Origin: Symsagittifera roscoffensis
Lineage: Eukaryota > Xenacoelomorpha > Acoela > Convolutidae
Assembly (NCBI RefSeq): GCF_963678635.1
Contig: NC_087068.1
Span: 2,792,001-2,856,000, forward strand
Length of the DNA stretch: 64,000 nucleotides
Direction: 5' to 3'
This document shows positions 36,381-47,777 of the stretch, in pieces; positions within the stretch are counted from its first letter, which is position 1; each line of letters opens with the position of its first letter. The position numbers and the translations under genes are program-made. The notes beneath the pieces are model-generated. The model did not search any database and was not told the origin of the DNA. It worked only from the letters and a program-made list of their open reading frames with translations.

Positions 36381-38290
36381 TCATAAGAAGAAACAAAACT
36401 GCTCGTATCAGGGCAGAGCCTTGAATTTTCCGACTGCGTTGTAAACTCTCTGGAATCAATTTAATTGTATGATATCTCTAATTATTTTCTATCTTTTTTT
36501 TTTGAAAAAGGGTGGCATTTGTTATTAGGTACAGAATTTGCATTTGCATATTCCATTCTAACGGCGGCAATTCATTATCTCAAACTAATGGGTTGACTTA
36601 AAATGATCAGAATACTTTTTGCTTTGAAAACAATAGATTAAATTTTAAATTTTTTCTAATTTAATTTTTTTTGCTTTTTTCGAAAATCACCCTCACACGC
36701 TATGTAAAATACAACAAGAATGCTCGTATCAGGGTGAAACTTTGAGTGTTCCGACTGCCTTTTAAGGTCTATTGAGCTGTAATAGCATGAATTTTTTTCT
36801 ATTTTGAGGTATATTTTGTAAAAATCATCCCCCACGAGCCATATAAAATACAAAGTGATAAAATTTGCTTGTAGTAACATATAAATTATGGCAAACAATC
36901 TTCCTTGAACCAAATTGGAACAATTTATAAGACGGATTTAATCTCCGCTTTTGCGTTGATAGCGCTAAATATATTTAGCGCGTTAATTGTCCCAAATTGG
37001 CCAAAATGGCAATCTTATAACCTCCTTAACTTTACAAAAAAAAATCACAGGTAAAGTATTTTTTTAAATTTAAAGTCAAGACAACAAATTCTTGAGAATG
37101 ATAAAAAAAATTGTCATAAATGGCTAGTTAACAAGTCAGATTGTGTCTGAAGAAAAAAAACCACCACGAGCACAAATATTCCGTTACTTTTGTTACGAAA
37201 GTCGGAACAATGATATAATTCGCATTGGCAAAATATAAAATAGATCAAATAGTATTCCTCAAATCTTTTTAGAATGATTTCTAATACGGATTAAACGTAA
37301 CAGGGGTTATATTGCGAAATGCATTGCCCGTTAACCTCATTTGCTTAAAATGCGCTCCATATTTTTAAACACCAATAAGTTAAAAAAATAATCAGATGTG
37401 TGAAATAATTTTTTAAATTTGAAATCAGACAACAACACTCATAAGATAATCTTCAAAAATTCTCAAAAACAAAATGTTGAAAAGTCGAATGTTTTGAGGA
37501 AAAAACTAGGCCATAAATATTCCGTCACTTTTTTCAAAAAATGTCAGAACAACAAGACTGGTCGTATAGCGGCGACGCCTTGAATTTTCCAAGTGATCTT
37601 TTAACAATTTTCAATAGTTTCTGATTCATGAAACATTAAAGAAGTGTTCAAACAAATTTAGCCTGAGAATTTTAAAATTAAAATATTAAAATTTGAGTTT
37701 TGCATAGAGTTAATAAGAACAATTAGCTTGCTTCAATTCAATTTGAAACAATTTGTAGTGCTAATTAATTTGCCACTGGTATATAATGCGCGTTAAATTT
37801 TCAACCTTAAAGTAAAAAACGAGCAGTTTACTTAGATTTGTTTAAGTTTATCATAGTTGTGTGCGAACTCGGCGGGGCCAACGATGATCCAGGGATCATT
37901 TCCCAGGGAGAGAAAATTCACTTAAACACTGGTCTGTCTTTAAAAAACGCCCCGAGCATATACACTTTTTCACTTTTCGAAAGTTGGAACAACAAGAGTG
38001 CTCGTAAATCAGGGCGAAGCTCTGAATGTTCCAATTGCAATTTAAGACCATTTAAAAAATGTGTGATTGGAAATTTACGTTATAATAATATTTTTTTTCT
38101 TTTTCTTCATCGTATCTAACAGAACGCTAAGATAAACTTCAAAGGGATGTATTTGAGATATCATATATTATTATTTAGACTAAATGACTTTAATCAATTC
38201 ATTTCGTTCACGCATGTCATAAGAACGCAATATATCGCGCGTTAATTCTCCCAAGTTTAGAATTTGGGGTTTCAAATAGGTGGGCCAGCA
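36381..38290. repeat. Cluster of dispersed repeat R1 copies
   Basis: The segment is built from diverged copies of one repeat. The block AACAACAAGAGTGCTCGTA..TCAGGGCGAAGC..TTGAATTTTCC recurs near 36390, 36714, 37552 and 37989. The block GCGCGTTAATTGTCCCAAATTGG recurs near 36977 and 38238. The block CATAAATATTCCGTCAC followed by GTCGGAACAA recurs near 37180, 37513 and 37955. Copies are 70-80% alike by eye and partly tandem. No coding region was recognised, so this is probably a non-autonomous element or an old complex tandem repeat. Confidence 0.6.
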
Positions 38291-40260
38291 TATTCATCTT
38301 CCTAAAAAATACGCAGTACTCAAACGTCAACCAAAGTTTTTGTCCTGCAATTAACCAGCTGTTGACTTTTAAAAGTTTTTTTCATAAAAGTGGAGGGCAA
38401 AACACACACATATACACTGTGAGATTGAGAGTGAAAAAGAAAAAAAGAGAGTTCGAGTAAAATAAATTCAAAAAAACTTACACCAAAACAAAACCTGACG
38501 AAAGCATCTGCGGTACGAGACAAAAGCATCTGCGATAATTTGAATTCGCCAAAATCAGATGAGCTTTTCATGTTTCAAATAATTTCAGTTCTGAGAACTT
38601 CAATTTTTTTTTGTCATTTTTGAAATTTTGTTATCAAGTTATACTAGTTTGAATCATTTTATAATCGGTTGGCGTCAAAAACGAGAGCTTTCATGGAAGT
38701 TGAAAAAACTTTGGACTGAATCTGAAAAGCATATTAAGACGGTACTAGGTAAGTCAGACGACAAAACATTCGGACGACAAATGAGAGTTAAAGCATGTTA
38801 ATTGAGCTAGTACTATTTCTCAGAAAAAATGGAAAACTTTTGTGTGGCGTCACCTTAAAGTCCCACTAAAAATGATTGTCGCGTTAACAGCTGTCGTCCT
38901 CCTACTTGCCGTAAATACATGCGCATTTGTTTGAAAATGTTATAGACCGCTGATCATCAGACTATTAAGCTGTGCCAAACCAATCAAAGATCTTAACAAT
39001 GAAAAAGTCCATCAGTATTTATAAGCGATATCTTTGACAGCTCTCACGCTCATTACAAATTAGAGCAAAACCTTTATCATATATGCAACACAGAAATCAA
39101 TAGTACAAATCATATGAAGAATTTTAATATCTGCAAAACTTCAGAGCGTTGTGTAAATTATTCCTGATAAAAGTTCCAAATTTAAAAATTGGCACCGAAT
39201 CTGCAAAAGTTTGCAAAATTAACAATTTTTCCCGGTCAGTTGAGCAGTTTAATAAAAAGTTTTTGGAATTGTGAGAAATCGAGACTAAAACAATCAGAAA
39301 ATTTGGAAAAAAATTGACAAAGTCTGAAACACTTCCAGAGAGAAATACGGATTTTTTATTAAAAAATAGAGAATTTTTTTGATGAAAGTTCTAATGTGGG
39401 ATACGAAAAAAAAAACATTTCAATTACAGTAATTGGGAGTTTTTAATTGACAAATTTTGGCAATGAAATTGACATATTGTTCAAAATCCATATTCAAACA
39501 ACAATTTTTTCCCCATTATCGCAAAAAAAAACAATTCGTGTTGAAATGATCAAAGAAATATTTGCGATGAAAAAGAAAACATAGCGTGTTGTATGAAGAA
39601 ACAGAGGCAAAACACTCAAACCAATAGAATTTTATTTCAATTTCGAAGTAATTTGTCTTTTTGCGCTGTTGTTCAAACTTTGTATTGATTTGTACAACAG
39701 ATTTTTTTTTTCAGTTTCTTTTTAAATTAAAATGTTTGAAATTTTCAAAATTCATAAAACTAATTGATAAAACTAATATATTTTTTGTTTTAACATTGTT
39801 TTTACAAAAAATCACTGAATATAAAACCCAGATAGAACAATGTTTAAATTTCTTACTTCTGAAAATTAGACTTTTTGAGTTTTTTCTTGAAAACTCTGAG
39901 CCAAAATTTTGAGTGAAAAATTTTATTTATAGAACTTAAATGAAATCTACTGAAATTCATGGCAGTTTTTCAGCTTCCTTTTGTCATACGTTATGTTGAA
40001 CTGCTGGATAAGGCTGTTTAAATTTTTCACTGTTTAATAAATCATGTTTAATAGAACTTGTATTTATGAAAAATGTAAGGACTGCAAGCTTCTTGAGACA
40101 TTGAATGATATTGTCTAATCACTGTCGAGTTTGTCCCAGGGATGTTCTTTAAAACCAGATCTAACTAGGAACTTTCCGAAGAACTGAAAATGTCGTGACC
40201 AGACACGTAATAGTTTTTTTTTAATTATATGTATTTTTGCTAAATTTTGTATTTTTTCTA
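38291..40260. other. Intergenic sequence, nothing firm
   Basis: No supported gene. A possible degenerate element lies at 38741-38925: GGTAAGTCAG-ACGACA at the left is roughly inverted as TGTCGTCCTCCTACTTGCC at the right. The match is too weak to annotate separately. Confidence 0.5.
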
Positions 40261-40285
40261 TATCTTGATTTGTTTAAGAAATATA

Positions 40286-40610
40286 ACATCTACACCGCAG
40301 CTTTGCAAAACACTAAAAGCAACAGCCAAATTAATATAATACTTACGAGAAGCACCAGCCGAACTATCTTGGTAAAAAATAAAGAGAAGCGTCTCGACAA
40401 TTAAAAAAAAAAGGTGACTCACGATGTTGAAAACTTTTGATCGTGACCATATTGGGACGCAATTCTGGTAGAGAGTCAAGTCTGGACCAGGAATTTGCCA
40501 TCTGTGATAAAATATATGAGATAACAGTTTACCTTCAAAGACCAGTTGTCCCAGCAATCAAGAGGTACAATGCCAACGAGCCATTCTAGATTTAGATTCG
40601 ATTCCTCACT
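40286..40610 (-). CDS. Candidate gene end with very short introns, minus strand
   Basis: Read on the minus strand, a coding-like stretch (LEWLVGIVPLDCWDNWSLK) runs into AAG|GTAAAC. A 31-base segment ending TTTATCACAG follows, then a second stretch in phase (MANSWSRLDSLPELRPN and on to KSFQH) up to C|GTGAGT. A 55-base segment ending TTACCAAG follows, then SSAGAS, GTAAGT, and a 34-base segment ending GCTTTTAG before a stop soon after. Exon-like parts are clearly less AT-rich than the flanks and the donors are consensus. I do not recognise the protein family. Introns of 31-55 bases would be unusually short next to the 98- and 253-base introns of the gene at 33-35 kb, so this may be a decayed gene or chance. 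Confidence 0.35.
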
Positions 40611-41259
40611 TAAATGAGAACAATTCTTTTAAACAATTTTGCCTTGTTCACCTAAATTTTGCTTGTTTTCAAAAAACTGGTACAAAAATTAGTCGAATTA
40701 GGTTCGTTGAGGATTGCTGTGTTAAATGAAAATTATGCTTTCTGATGATTTTTTTTGTGATTTTTAATTATGTTTCTATTCCTACAAAACCAGCTTTTTT
40801 CACTGAAGTGTTTTTCGAGAAACTGAATTTTGTTCGTTGAAGAAAAACTGTGTCATAGTAGCGTGCAATTTAATTTAAACTCATGACTAAGCAGGAACAG
40901 ATTTGAAACATGATTTTTGGTTTATTCTATATCTGGATTTTAATATAACATTTAACACCTACTCTATATTGCAAATCATTTTTGGATCCAATTCCTTAAT
41001 TGCGACTGTTTACTTTAAAGCTCATTTAACCTCCATATCAGTGTCTTTCATTCTTTATATGTAATCACTTTGCTCTCCACTTCAATTTTTTTTATATGTC
41101 TTTTAATATCAATTTCACAACAAATTTTGACTTCATTAGACGATGCTTCACCCAAAAGATCTATCAGCTATTAAAATTAATTAGAAATTGCTAAACGAAG
41201 CAAAAACTATACTTTCTTTTAAAAATTGGACGCAACTTTGTATTCGATTGTTTTAAATG
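40611..41259. other. Intergenic sequence, nothing recognised
   Basis: No gene or element recognised; it would contain upstream exons of the tentative minus-strand gene if that is real. Confidence 0.5.
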
Positions 41260-41880
41260 TTTTCTTTTTGTTTGTTTTCTACGCAAAATCAGATACCCCA
41301 AATAATAATCAGAAAAAGTGTGCCATGCAAATTTAAAGCCCAATCAGTCGTGCTTTGAACGACATTAAAATTGTCATTGATTCGTTATTCGAACAAAATT
41401 TTCGAATGACAGTCATTTTCAAACGACAGTTCGTGATGCGAGCGACAGTCGTGATTTGATCGATTTTTTCAAAATGTTGTTTCATTACCGAGAAAAACTG
41501 GTTGAATATCTTGATTTTTAGTTACATTTTGAGCGAGTAACTTATTTTTGTTTAGAAATAAAGGATCACAATAAGGTTTTCACTGTTTCATCAAAATTAT
41601 TTGGCACTAGAAACTTTCCAAAAATAATGTTTTTTTGCTAATTAGTTTTTTATTTCTTGATTTTTATTCTTTTTTTAAAAAAATGTTTTCGATCTGGCGC
41701 AACTCATCGACTTATCACACGTTTGCATACTTTCGAATCACATTTCTCAATAAAACTGCAGTAAAAAGAAGAAAAAAATTATTTGCTCGTTTTTTTATAG
41801 AATATAGTTGGAAAATTCTTTGCTACTTGCGGAGCAACCAGCTATCCTTGAGTGGGTTCTTTGAAGTTCATTAATGGTTT
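41260..41880. repeat. Diverged dispersed repeat, copy 2
   Basis: Partner of 21465-22000. Shared landmarks are ACGCAAAATCAGATACCCCAAA, CAATCAGTCGTG..GAACGACA, CCGAGAAAAACTGGTTGAA and CTACTTGCGGAGCAACCAGC. This copy also has a small inverted pair around AAACGACAGTTCGTG and GCGACAGTCGTGATT. Confidence 0.5.
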
Positions 41881-42302
41881 GGTTCAATTTTTCCGAAATT
41901 CAAGACTTTCATTGGTTATTTGAATTTCCTAAAAACTGGTCCCACACAAACGGGTAAGGGATTAAAAAACAATCGTTTTGCTAAATAATCATATAAAATT
42001 TTCGAAAATGGTTCAAACTTCCAAAAAGTTATTAGCGACAGAAACGGCCTTCGACATTGTTGGTATTTGTTACCTTGGAAAAAATATATGTTTTATTTTC
42101 AGGAAAAATTGTTCTGGCAAAAACGTTCTCAATCTCTCTAATTGATATTCACCAGACTTTATACCTAAAATTCTACAAAAAGGTTCAGAGTGGTAGACTG
42201 ATGACGTTAATGAAGATTGTTTTGTTGTTTCTTGTTGAGTATTAACATCAATAGTTCAACAGTTTTGTTGAAAATATGAGGAGGGAAGACAACAAACCTT
42301 TT
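41881..42302. other. Intergenic sequence before the LTR element
   Basis: No gene recognised. Confidence 0.55.
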
Positions 42303-42307
42303 GTATA
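42303..42307. other. Target site duplication, left (GTATA)
   Basis: GTATA directly before the TG of the 5' LTR, repeated directly after the CA of the 3' LTR at 49097-49101. Five-base duplications are typical of Ty3/Gypsy integrases. Confidence 0.93.
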
Positions 42308-42551
42308 TGTCATCCGGTACGGATAGATAAACTCCTTATTGTTGTTATGTTTTAATTTGAGTAATATATTTATATTTATTGTCTGGGCAATTGCCCCTGA
42401 TACGGCTGCAAGCCAACTGAAGTCCATGAGCAAGTCTCAGACGATATTTTATGTTTCTGAACAACAGCTGTTTTAATCTAAGTCTCAAAAGACTACGTTT
42501 ATCGATCCGTTCGGATTCAGTATGTTCACGCTCATACAATGAGGTAAGACA
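42308..42551 (+). repeat. 5' LTR (244 bp)
   Basis: Begins TGTCATCCGG and ends TAAGACA, so it has the TG..CA termini. It matches 48853-49096 over its whole length with scattered substitutions. It should hold the element promoter; no clear TATA box was singled out. Confidence 0.95.
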
Positions 42552-43777
42552 TGGCGCAGCCAGCAGGATACTCAAAAAACCTGCTGAATATCAACCCATT
42601 TTGGGAGAAAGCCTCAAGCGAGCCACCACTGGAATGGTCGAAGTGGGCAGCGATATTTGAGATGGCAGTATTTGCCAAAGACGGGATCGAGGTAAGAAAT
42701 CTTCAGAGAAATAGATAAAAAAGCGCGAAAAAAAGGGAGTCCTGTGCAATTCGTTCCGAAGGGATGAAGCCGACGCTAAAGTTAGAAATCACATTTTTCT
42801 TTGTCTGGGACCCGAGGGCCAGCGTCAAATTCAGCAAGAACGCCCGGGCCTTGTATTACACGCTGTGACAACAAGAGAAAGGAGAAGTTAATTACGACAC
42901 TAGAAGACATATTCGTAACAACCAGAATTTTCGCGTTCGAAGATATAACTTTATCTGCAGAGAACAGAAGAAAACGGAAAACCTGGAACAATTCCACGCT
43001 GATCTGGTCGAGTTGGCTTCCAGAGCCGATTGCGGGGACAGAGAGGACGAGTGGGTGCGAGACATGTTTACGGCACACATGAACAACGAAAAAATAGCCG
43101 AAGAACTACTCGCAAAATCCCCACAAGAAGCGTATGAATATGCTATACGCAGGGAAAAGGGGATCGAACACAGTAGTACAAAGACAACGAATCCGTTCGG
43201 AAAACAAAAAGCAACAACAAAACAGGAACCATTACACTATATCCACACGCGGGGACGAGAAAGTTTCACAAACAATCAAGCACCTCAAAGAGGCCGCGGA
43301 AATTTTCGAGGACGCCCATATCCTCGAGGTCAACAAAATACACGAGGTCAGTCTCAACAACAACAAAGGAACTGATATTCTAACACTCAAAAGCAATGCT
43401 ACAAATGTGGTAACCTGTTTGGACAAAACCATTTACAATCATGTCCCGCAAAGGATAAAATTTGTTTGAAATGCGACAAACGGGGTCATTTTGCTAAAGT
43501 GTGTAGCTCAGGAAAGATTAATTATTTGGAAGATCGTAACAACGAAGAAGAACAGAACGAAATCGAATCAAAAATTCACGAAATCGAATTCGATCCAGTC
43601 GCGTTTGCCGACTTTACGTCAAAAAATAGTAGGGAGGAGTATCACGTAGATAATTTTTTAGTAATGGCAATATCAGAAGCATTTGAAATAAAACAACCGA
43701 CAACTTTGTCAGAAGATGATTTAAAAGGACACATCATTAAACTGAAGACAAAAACAGAAGAGTTATTTGCCATCGCT
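42551..43777 (+). pseudogene. gag: Gag-like region with two zinc knuckles
   Basis: Gag would bind and package the element RNA. The first ATG after a stop at 42545 uses the last base of the LTR as its A and reads on through the primer site (MAQPAGYSKNLLNINPFWEK). A tryptophan-rich stretch (LEWSKWAAIFEMAVF) is typical of the Gag N terminus. Frame breaks occur near 42690 and stops follow in the next 150 bases. The frame recovers with EWVRDMFTAHMNNEKIAEEL from about 43050, then a Gln/Arg/Gly-rich segment. Next come two knuckles, one variant (CYKCGNLF, then H and C) and one canonical CX2CX4HX4C (CLKCDKRGHFAKVC), ending near 43505. The frame is broken by a TGA/TAA between them and the RG-rich part. 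Inactive. Confidence 0.8.
42552..42569 (+). promoter_or_regulatory. Primer binding site
   Basis: TGGCGCAGCCAGCAGGAT follows the 5' LTR without spacer. TGG complements the CCA tail of a tRNA, and GCGCAG is compatible with the 3' end of a serine tRNA as used by several Gypsy-type elements. The tRNA assignment is from general knowledge and not verified. Confidence 0.75.
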
Positions 43778-43897
43778 GACTACGGGAGTCCAATGTCGTT
43801 CCTGAACGAAAAAACCGCACGGCGGTTACAAGAAAATGACAACTCCGTAATACTGAAACAATTTCCCCCGGACGAAATTAGCTTGTTACAATGGTGA
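43700..43897 (+). pseudogene. Retropepsin-like protease remnant
   Basis: Downstream of the zinc knuckles, in the same frame, lies FAIADYGSPMSFLNEKTARR. This is the position and context of the aspartic protease active loop, normally D-(T/S)-G. Here the second residue is Tyr (TAC at 43781-43783) after Asp at 43778. The following SPMSFLNE context is family-like. The frame stops at 43897, before RT. With a substituted active-site triad the enzyme should be dead. Confidence 0.75.
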
Positions 43898-44161
43898 AAC
43901 CAGTGTCACAAAGGGGAGGTTGATAGTTATGACTGAATCAGGAGGCTGGAAAAAAACTGCTCCATTCATCCTTGTCGATAACCAAAAAGCAAAGATCGTA
44001 GGCAGAAACATCCTCCCACAACTCGGAATAAGATTAATACAGGAAAAACTAAAACAAGAAAACGTACTGAACAGGAACAAGTAAACCCAGAAATCAAACA
44101 ATGGGTATAAGATAATTATCCACAACTGTGTATTTGTGTTGGAAAATCAAAAAACCACGTA

Positions 44162-45100
44162 ATGAGAACTCAATTCGATAAAGAATTTATTCCGGTACAA
44201 CAGAAAGGACGCCGTGTCCCGGTGCACCTACAAGTACGAGTAGAAAAAGAACTCAACAAGCTTATGGATCAAGAAAACATAATTAAACTGGATAAAAGTT
44301 CCGATCGACAATTCATAAGTCCAATTGTGATTACAGTAAAAAAAGATCAGACGGTGAAATTAGCGTTGGACTCAAAGAAGATCATTCACTTTTTTTTATA
44401 AAAGTAAATACCAAATGCCTAATATCGATTTACTGTTAGACAACATAGCACAGGTAATTAAATGAAACGAGAATCAACAAACTCTATTCTCTACACTGGA
44501 TTTGCGATACGCGTATTCACAAATTCCGCTAGACAAATCAACTCGAGAACAATGCAACTTCAGTTTAATCGGTAGCAATGCTACAGGAACCTACCAATTC
44601 CAAACTGGATTTTACGTCCTCACGGATATGCTGGCCGAATTTCAAAAAGCCATCGATCTTACAGCTACGAATTGCTGAAATACCTACGCATATTTAGACG
44701 TTATATTGATTGTGACCAAGGGGTCAGTCGATATACACAAACAAAAACTCCAAGCAATTCTTGAAAGGTTGGATGGTGAGAATCTCGCCAAATCATTGGA
44801 CAAAGGTAAATTTGCGTGTAAACAAGTTGAGTGGCTAGGGTACACTATTGATAGCGAGGGCACTACACCTTTGATAAGAAAAACAGACGCAATTGAAAAG
44901 CTATGTCCTCCAAAATCATTAAAACAACTTAAAAGTTTTATGGGGTCTATATATCACCTCACCAGGTATATCCCAAACTTAGCCCAAAGAGCAGCAGCAT
45001 TGAGGCCACTATTGAAAAACAACCTAAAAACACACCACTTAACTGGAAATCGGAACACAATACAGCATTTGAGAACATTAAAAAATTAGTATCTGAAACA
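44162..45100 (+). pseudogene. pol: Reverse transcriptase, broken
   Basis: The RT copies element RNA to DNA. Recognisable parts in order are FDKEFIPVQQKGRRVPVHLQ and LNKLMDQENIIKLDKS (N-terminal RT), KKDQTVKLALDSKKI, then a frame break near 44395. Beyond it come the STLDLRYAYSQIPL block with the first catalytic Asp, a TDMLAEFQKAID block, and AYLDVILIVT. The last should contain the paired aspartates (YLDD), but the second is Val (GTT at 44700-44702). RT thumb and connection follow in good frame (EWLGYTIDSEGT, LKQLKSFMGSIYHLTRYIPN). Several frameshifts and a lost catalytic Asp make it inactive. Confidence 0.88.
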
Positions 45101-45520
45101 ACACAAAACGAACTTTATAACCTACACTTAGAAACACGTATAGTAACTGATGCTTCTACATCAGGTTTAGGGGCATCATTAGAACAATATTCACCTGAAG
45201 GTTGGGTGGCAATTGCTTCTGCTTCAAGATTTTTAAATTCCCTCGAGGAAAAGTATTCAGTCAACGAACTAGAATTACTCGGTGTAGTGTGGGCAATTGA
45301 AAACTACAAATATTATCTGTACGGAAAACATTTCATCGTCATCACAGACCACCAAGCTTTAATCAGCTCTTTAAACGCAAGCGAAAGACCAAAAACCAGT
45401 CGGATTAGATTAACCAGATGGATTGATCGACTAATCCCATTTCACTTCGATATCAAACACTTAACCGGTAACAAGATGAGACTAATTGACTATATGTCAC
45501 GAAATCTGGTTGGATTGGCA
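45100..45520 (+). pseudogene. pol: RNase H domain of pol
   Basis: Removes the RNA strand during element replication. TDASTSGLGASLEQ carries the first catalytic Asp, NELELLGVVWAIENY the catalytic Glu, and VITDHQALISSLN the next Asp. A KHLTGNKMRLIDYMSRN motif ends the domain, as usual for Ty3/Gypsy elements. From 45206 this domain is in one open frame of 294 codons that continues into the spacer. It is the best-preserved part of the element. Confidence 0.9.
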
Positions 45521-46640
45521 ATACCCTCAAGCGAGTACGATGAGGACTTTGTTGTTGCATCAATTAATACATTCATAAATAACTTGGAGGTGATTGACAA
45601 CGTCATTCTTAATGAGCTAGCCAATCAAAATCTTGCACCGTGTCAGCTGATCAAAAAGCGCGCGGATTATAAAAGGACAACAATTAACACTTCAAAACTT
45701 GATGTGAATCAGCATTCTTTAAAACATTCCGCAAGCGGTCAATTGAAAACTCTAAAACCAAATCAGTTCTGCTCAAATTATTCTGCAAATCGGTCAGCAA
45801 ATCATTCTGCAAATCTGTCAATAGAGACAGACTCAAGACAAAATTTATCAAATTGTTTCAAAAACTCAACAAAGTTTGGAAATTTCACACACAGACAAAC
45901 AAATATGAATAGAAAACCGGACGTCAAACAATACAAAGGTGGATTCATCCCGGATGAAGTGAAATCCCTGAACCAGCGTGGTCCCAAGGAAGAGAAATTA
46001 GACAACTGGCAAGGGACATCAGACATCAGCAAGCCTCTCAGATCCTCGGTGGCACAAATGACCACCAATGAAAAAGAAAACACCAACTAGCACTTCAGCA
46101 TTGACAACTACGAGCATCAAGGACGCCAGAGAACTAATCTCCTCCACCAGTATAAAACTTCCCGACAAAAACTTTTTTGAAGAGAATTCAAAAACAGAAA
46201 ACCACGATGGCAGTACAGACGGACAACAATCACGTGTTGGTGGGAACCCAAACAGAGCTAAGGGAGGAACATCTGGAGACAAACGAGGTGTTTGTGAGTA
46301 GAATAAACTTTGATATCGCAAGCCAGGAGGAATGCACACCTATGAGGAACCTCCCACAATGTCAAAACGCAATCGAATGCACCACAACTGGAACCTAGCC
46401 ACCAAGAAATAACAGAAAACATAGTGGCAACCGTTAATCAAACAACAATGACGGAAGCGGAGGAGGACACACCGCTGTTCCGACAACGACAACAAAAGGT
46501 TTTGGGGGTCAATTTAATCGCCGCAGGTACCAAAAAGGACAGTACTTCAGACCGCTCATCAACTTCGTAAAAAAGCGGGATTGGTAAGCAATAAAATCCG
46601 TCTATGGACAGTATTGATTTAATGTCCGTAACAGACTACA
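45521..46640 (+). other. Long spacer between RNase H and integrase
   Basis: About 1.1 kb separates RNase H from the integrase zinc domain, far more than the short tether usual in Ty3/Gypsy polyproteins. The first half is open (to 46090) and rich in Asn, Ser and Lys, with (CSN)YSANRSANHSANLS-like short repeats. The second half has overlapping open frames with stops. No domain recognised. Confidence 0.7.
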
Positions 46641-46641
46641 T

Positions 46642-47777
46642 ATGCGGGAGTACTGTCTGCTGGTTGACGAACGCATTGTTATACCAGCACAGCTGCGCCA
46701 GACAATCCTGGAAAGCCTTCACTTGACACACCCAGGATCAACCGCAATGCTGGACCTATGCCAAAACGTGTGGTTCCCACTCAACCACCGATCAATCGTC
46801 CAAATGGCGAAAAATTGCAAAGACTGTACAGAACAAGGTAAAAACCTCAAACCAATTTTAGGGAAAATTCAATTATTTTAAATGGATTCGGTAGTAGAAC
46901 CAAATGAGGAAGTACAATTAGATTTTGCCTGCCCCTCCGCGACGAATTAAATAAAGACGCTGATATACTCGTTGCTATAGACAAATGGTCAAAATTCCCA
47001 ACAGTAAAGGTTGTTTCAAATACTACAGCAGACATCGCCATAAATTTTATGCAACGATATATTTAAAAAAACGTAGTACTTCGTCGACTAAGATGCAAGC
47101 AAGCACAAACATTTAGAGTGAAAGAATTTCAACTGTTTTGTAACACCAATAATATTAATTTTCGTTTTGCGCCGGTCGACGATATTAGAGTAATAGGGGT
47201 GGTAGAGAGAATGATACAAACATTAAAACGTAGACTAGGAGTCATGAGAATAGACCCAGCAAAAACAACATACAAATTAACTTCGGACATTGCTGAAACA
47301 ATTAAAACCTTACGCATAACCCCACATGGTGTTACAAAAATTTCACCTTTTGAAGCACACATGGGCAGAAAACCAAAAACTCCTCTTTCAAACTTGGCAA
47401 CAACTAGTTCACCGACCAATCTTAACTGGGAAAATGAAAAACATGCATGTTTAGATCGAAAGAACCTCACAAATCCGCCTCTACCAGCCGAAATAATGCG
47501 CGACTTGCAACATTGGTCAGAGGATGAAGTTTCGATCAATCAACGACAGCAACTCCAACCACAACCGATTGCAGCAGGCAAAACATCAAATCAAATACCA
47601 GGTGCGAAAAGCAAACGTAATATAGCAATAATTATAGATAAATTGAACAATAGGTTTAAAGGAATACAAACATTCACAGACAAAAACGTTAGCAAACGCT
47701 TAGAGCAAGTGGCAAGAAAGACAATCCGAGTGGCAACTAAGGTAAAAGATCCCAAATTTCCAACCAAAAATATTTAA
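46642..47777 (+). pseudogene. pol: Integrase, broken
   Basis: Joins element DNA to the chromosome. The zinc-binding part is visible (LHLTHPGSTAML, then CKDC), followed by VEPNEEVQLDFA with the first catalytic Asp at 46921. The core continues with AIDKWSKFPTVKVVSNTTA after a frame break and stops near 47065. The second acidic position is changed: LRCKQAQTF has Lys at 47097-47099, where family members have Asp. The third residue is present in GVVERMIQTLKRR (Glu at 47205). The C-terminal region (HGVTKISPFEAHMGRKPKTP, then RLEQVARKTIRVATKVKDP) is in one open frame of 219 codons ending at 47777. Inactive. Confidence 0.88.

Noticed and set aside
38741-38925. Possible 185-base MITE with GGTAAGT..ACGACA ends
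   Set aside because: The inverted match needs several gaps and mismatches, and no second copy was seen in the window.
42801-43086. Alternative open frames overlapping the gag region on both strands
   Set aside because: They are shadows of the broken gag frame; the zinc knuckles and the EWVRDMFTAHMNNEKIAEEL stretch identify the real one.
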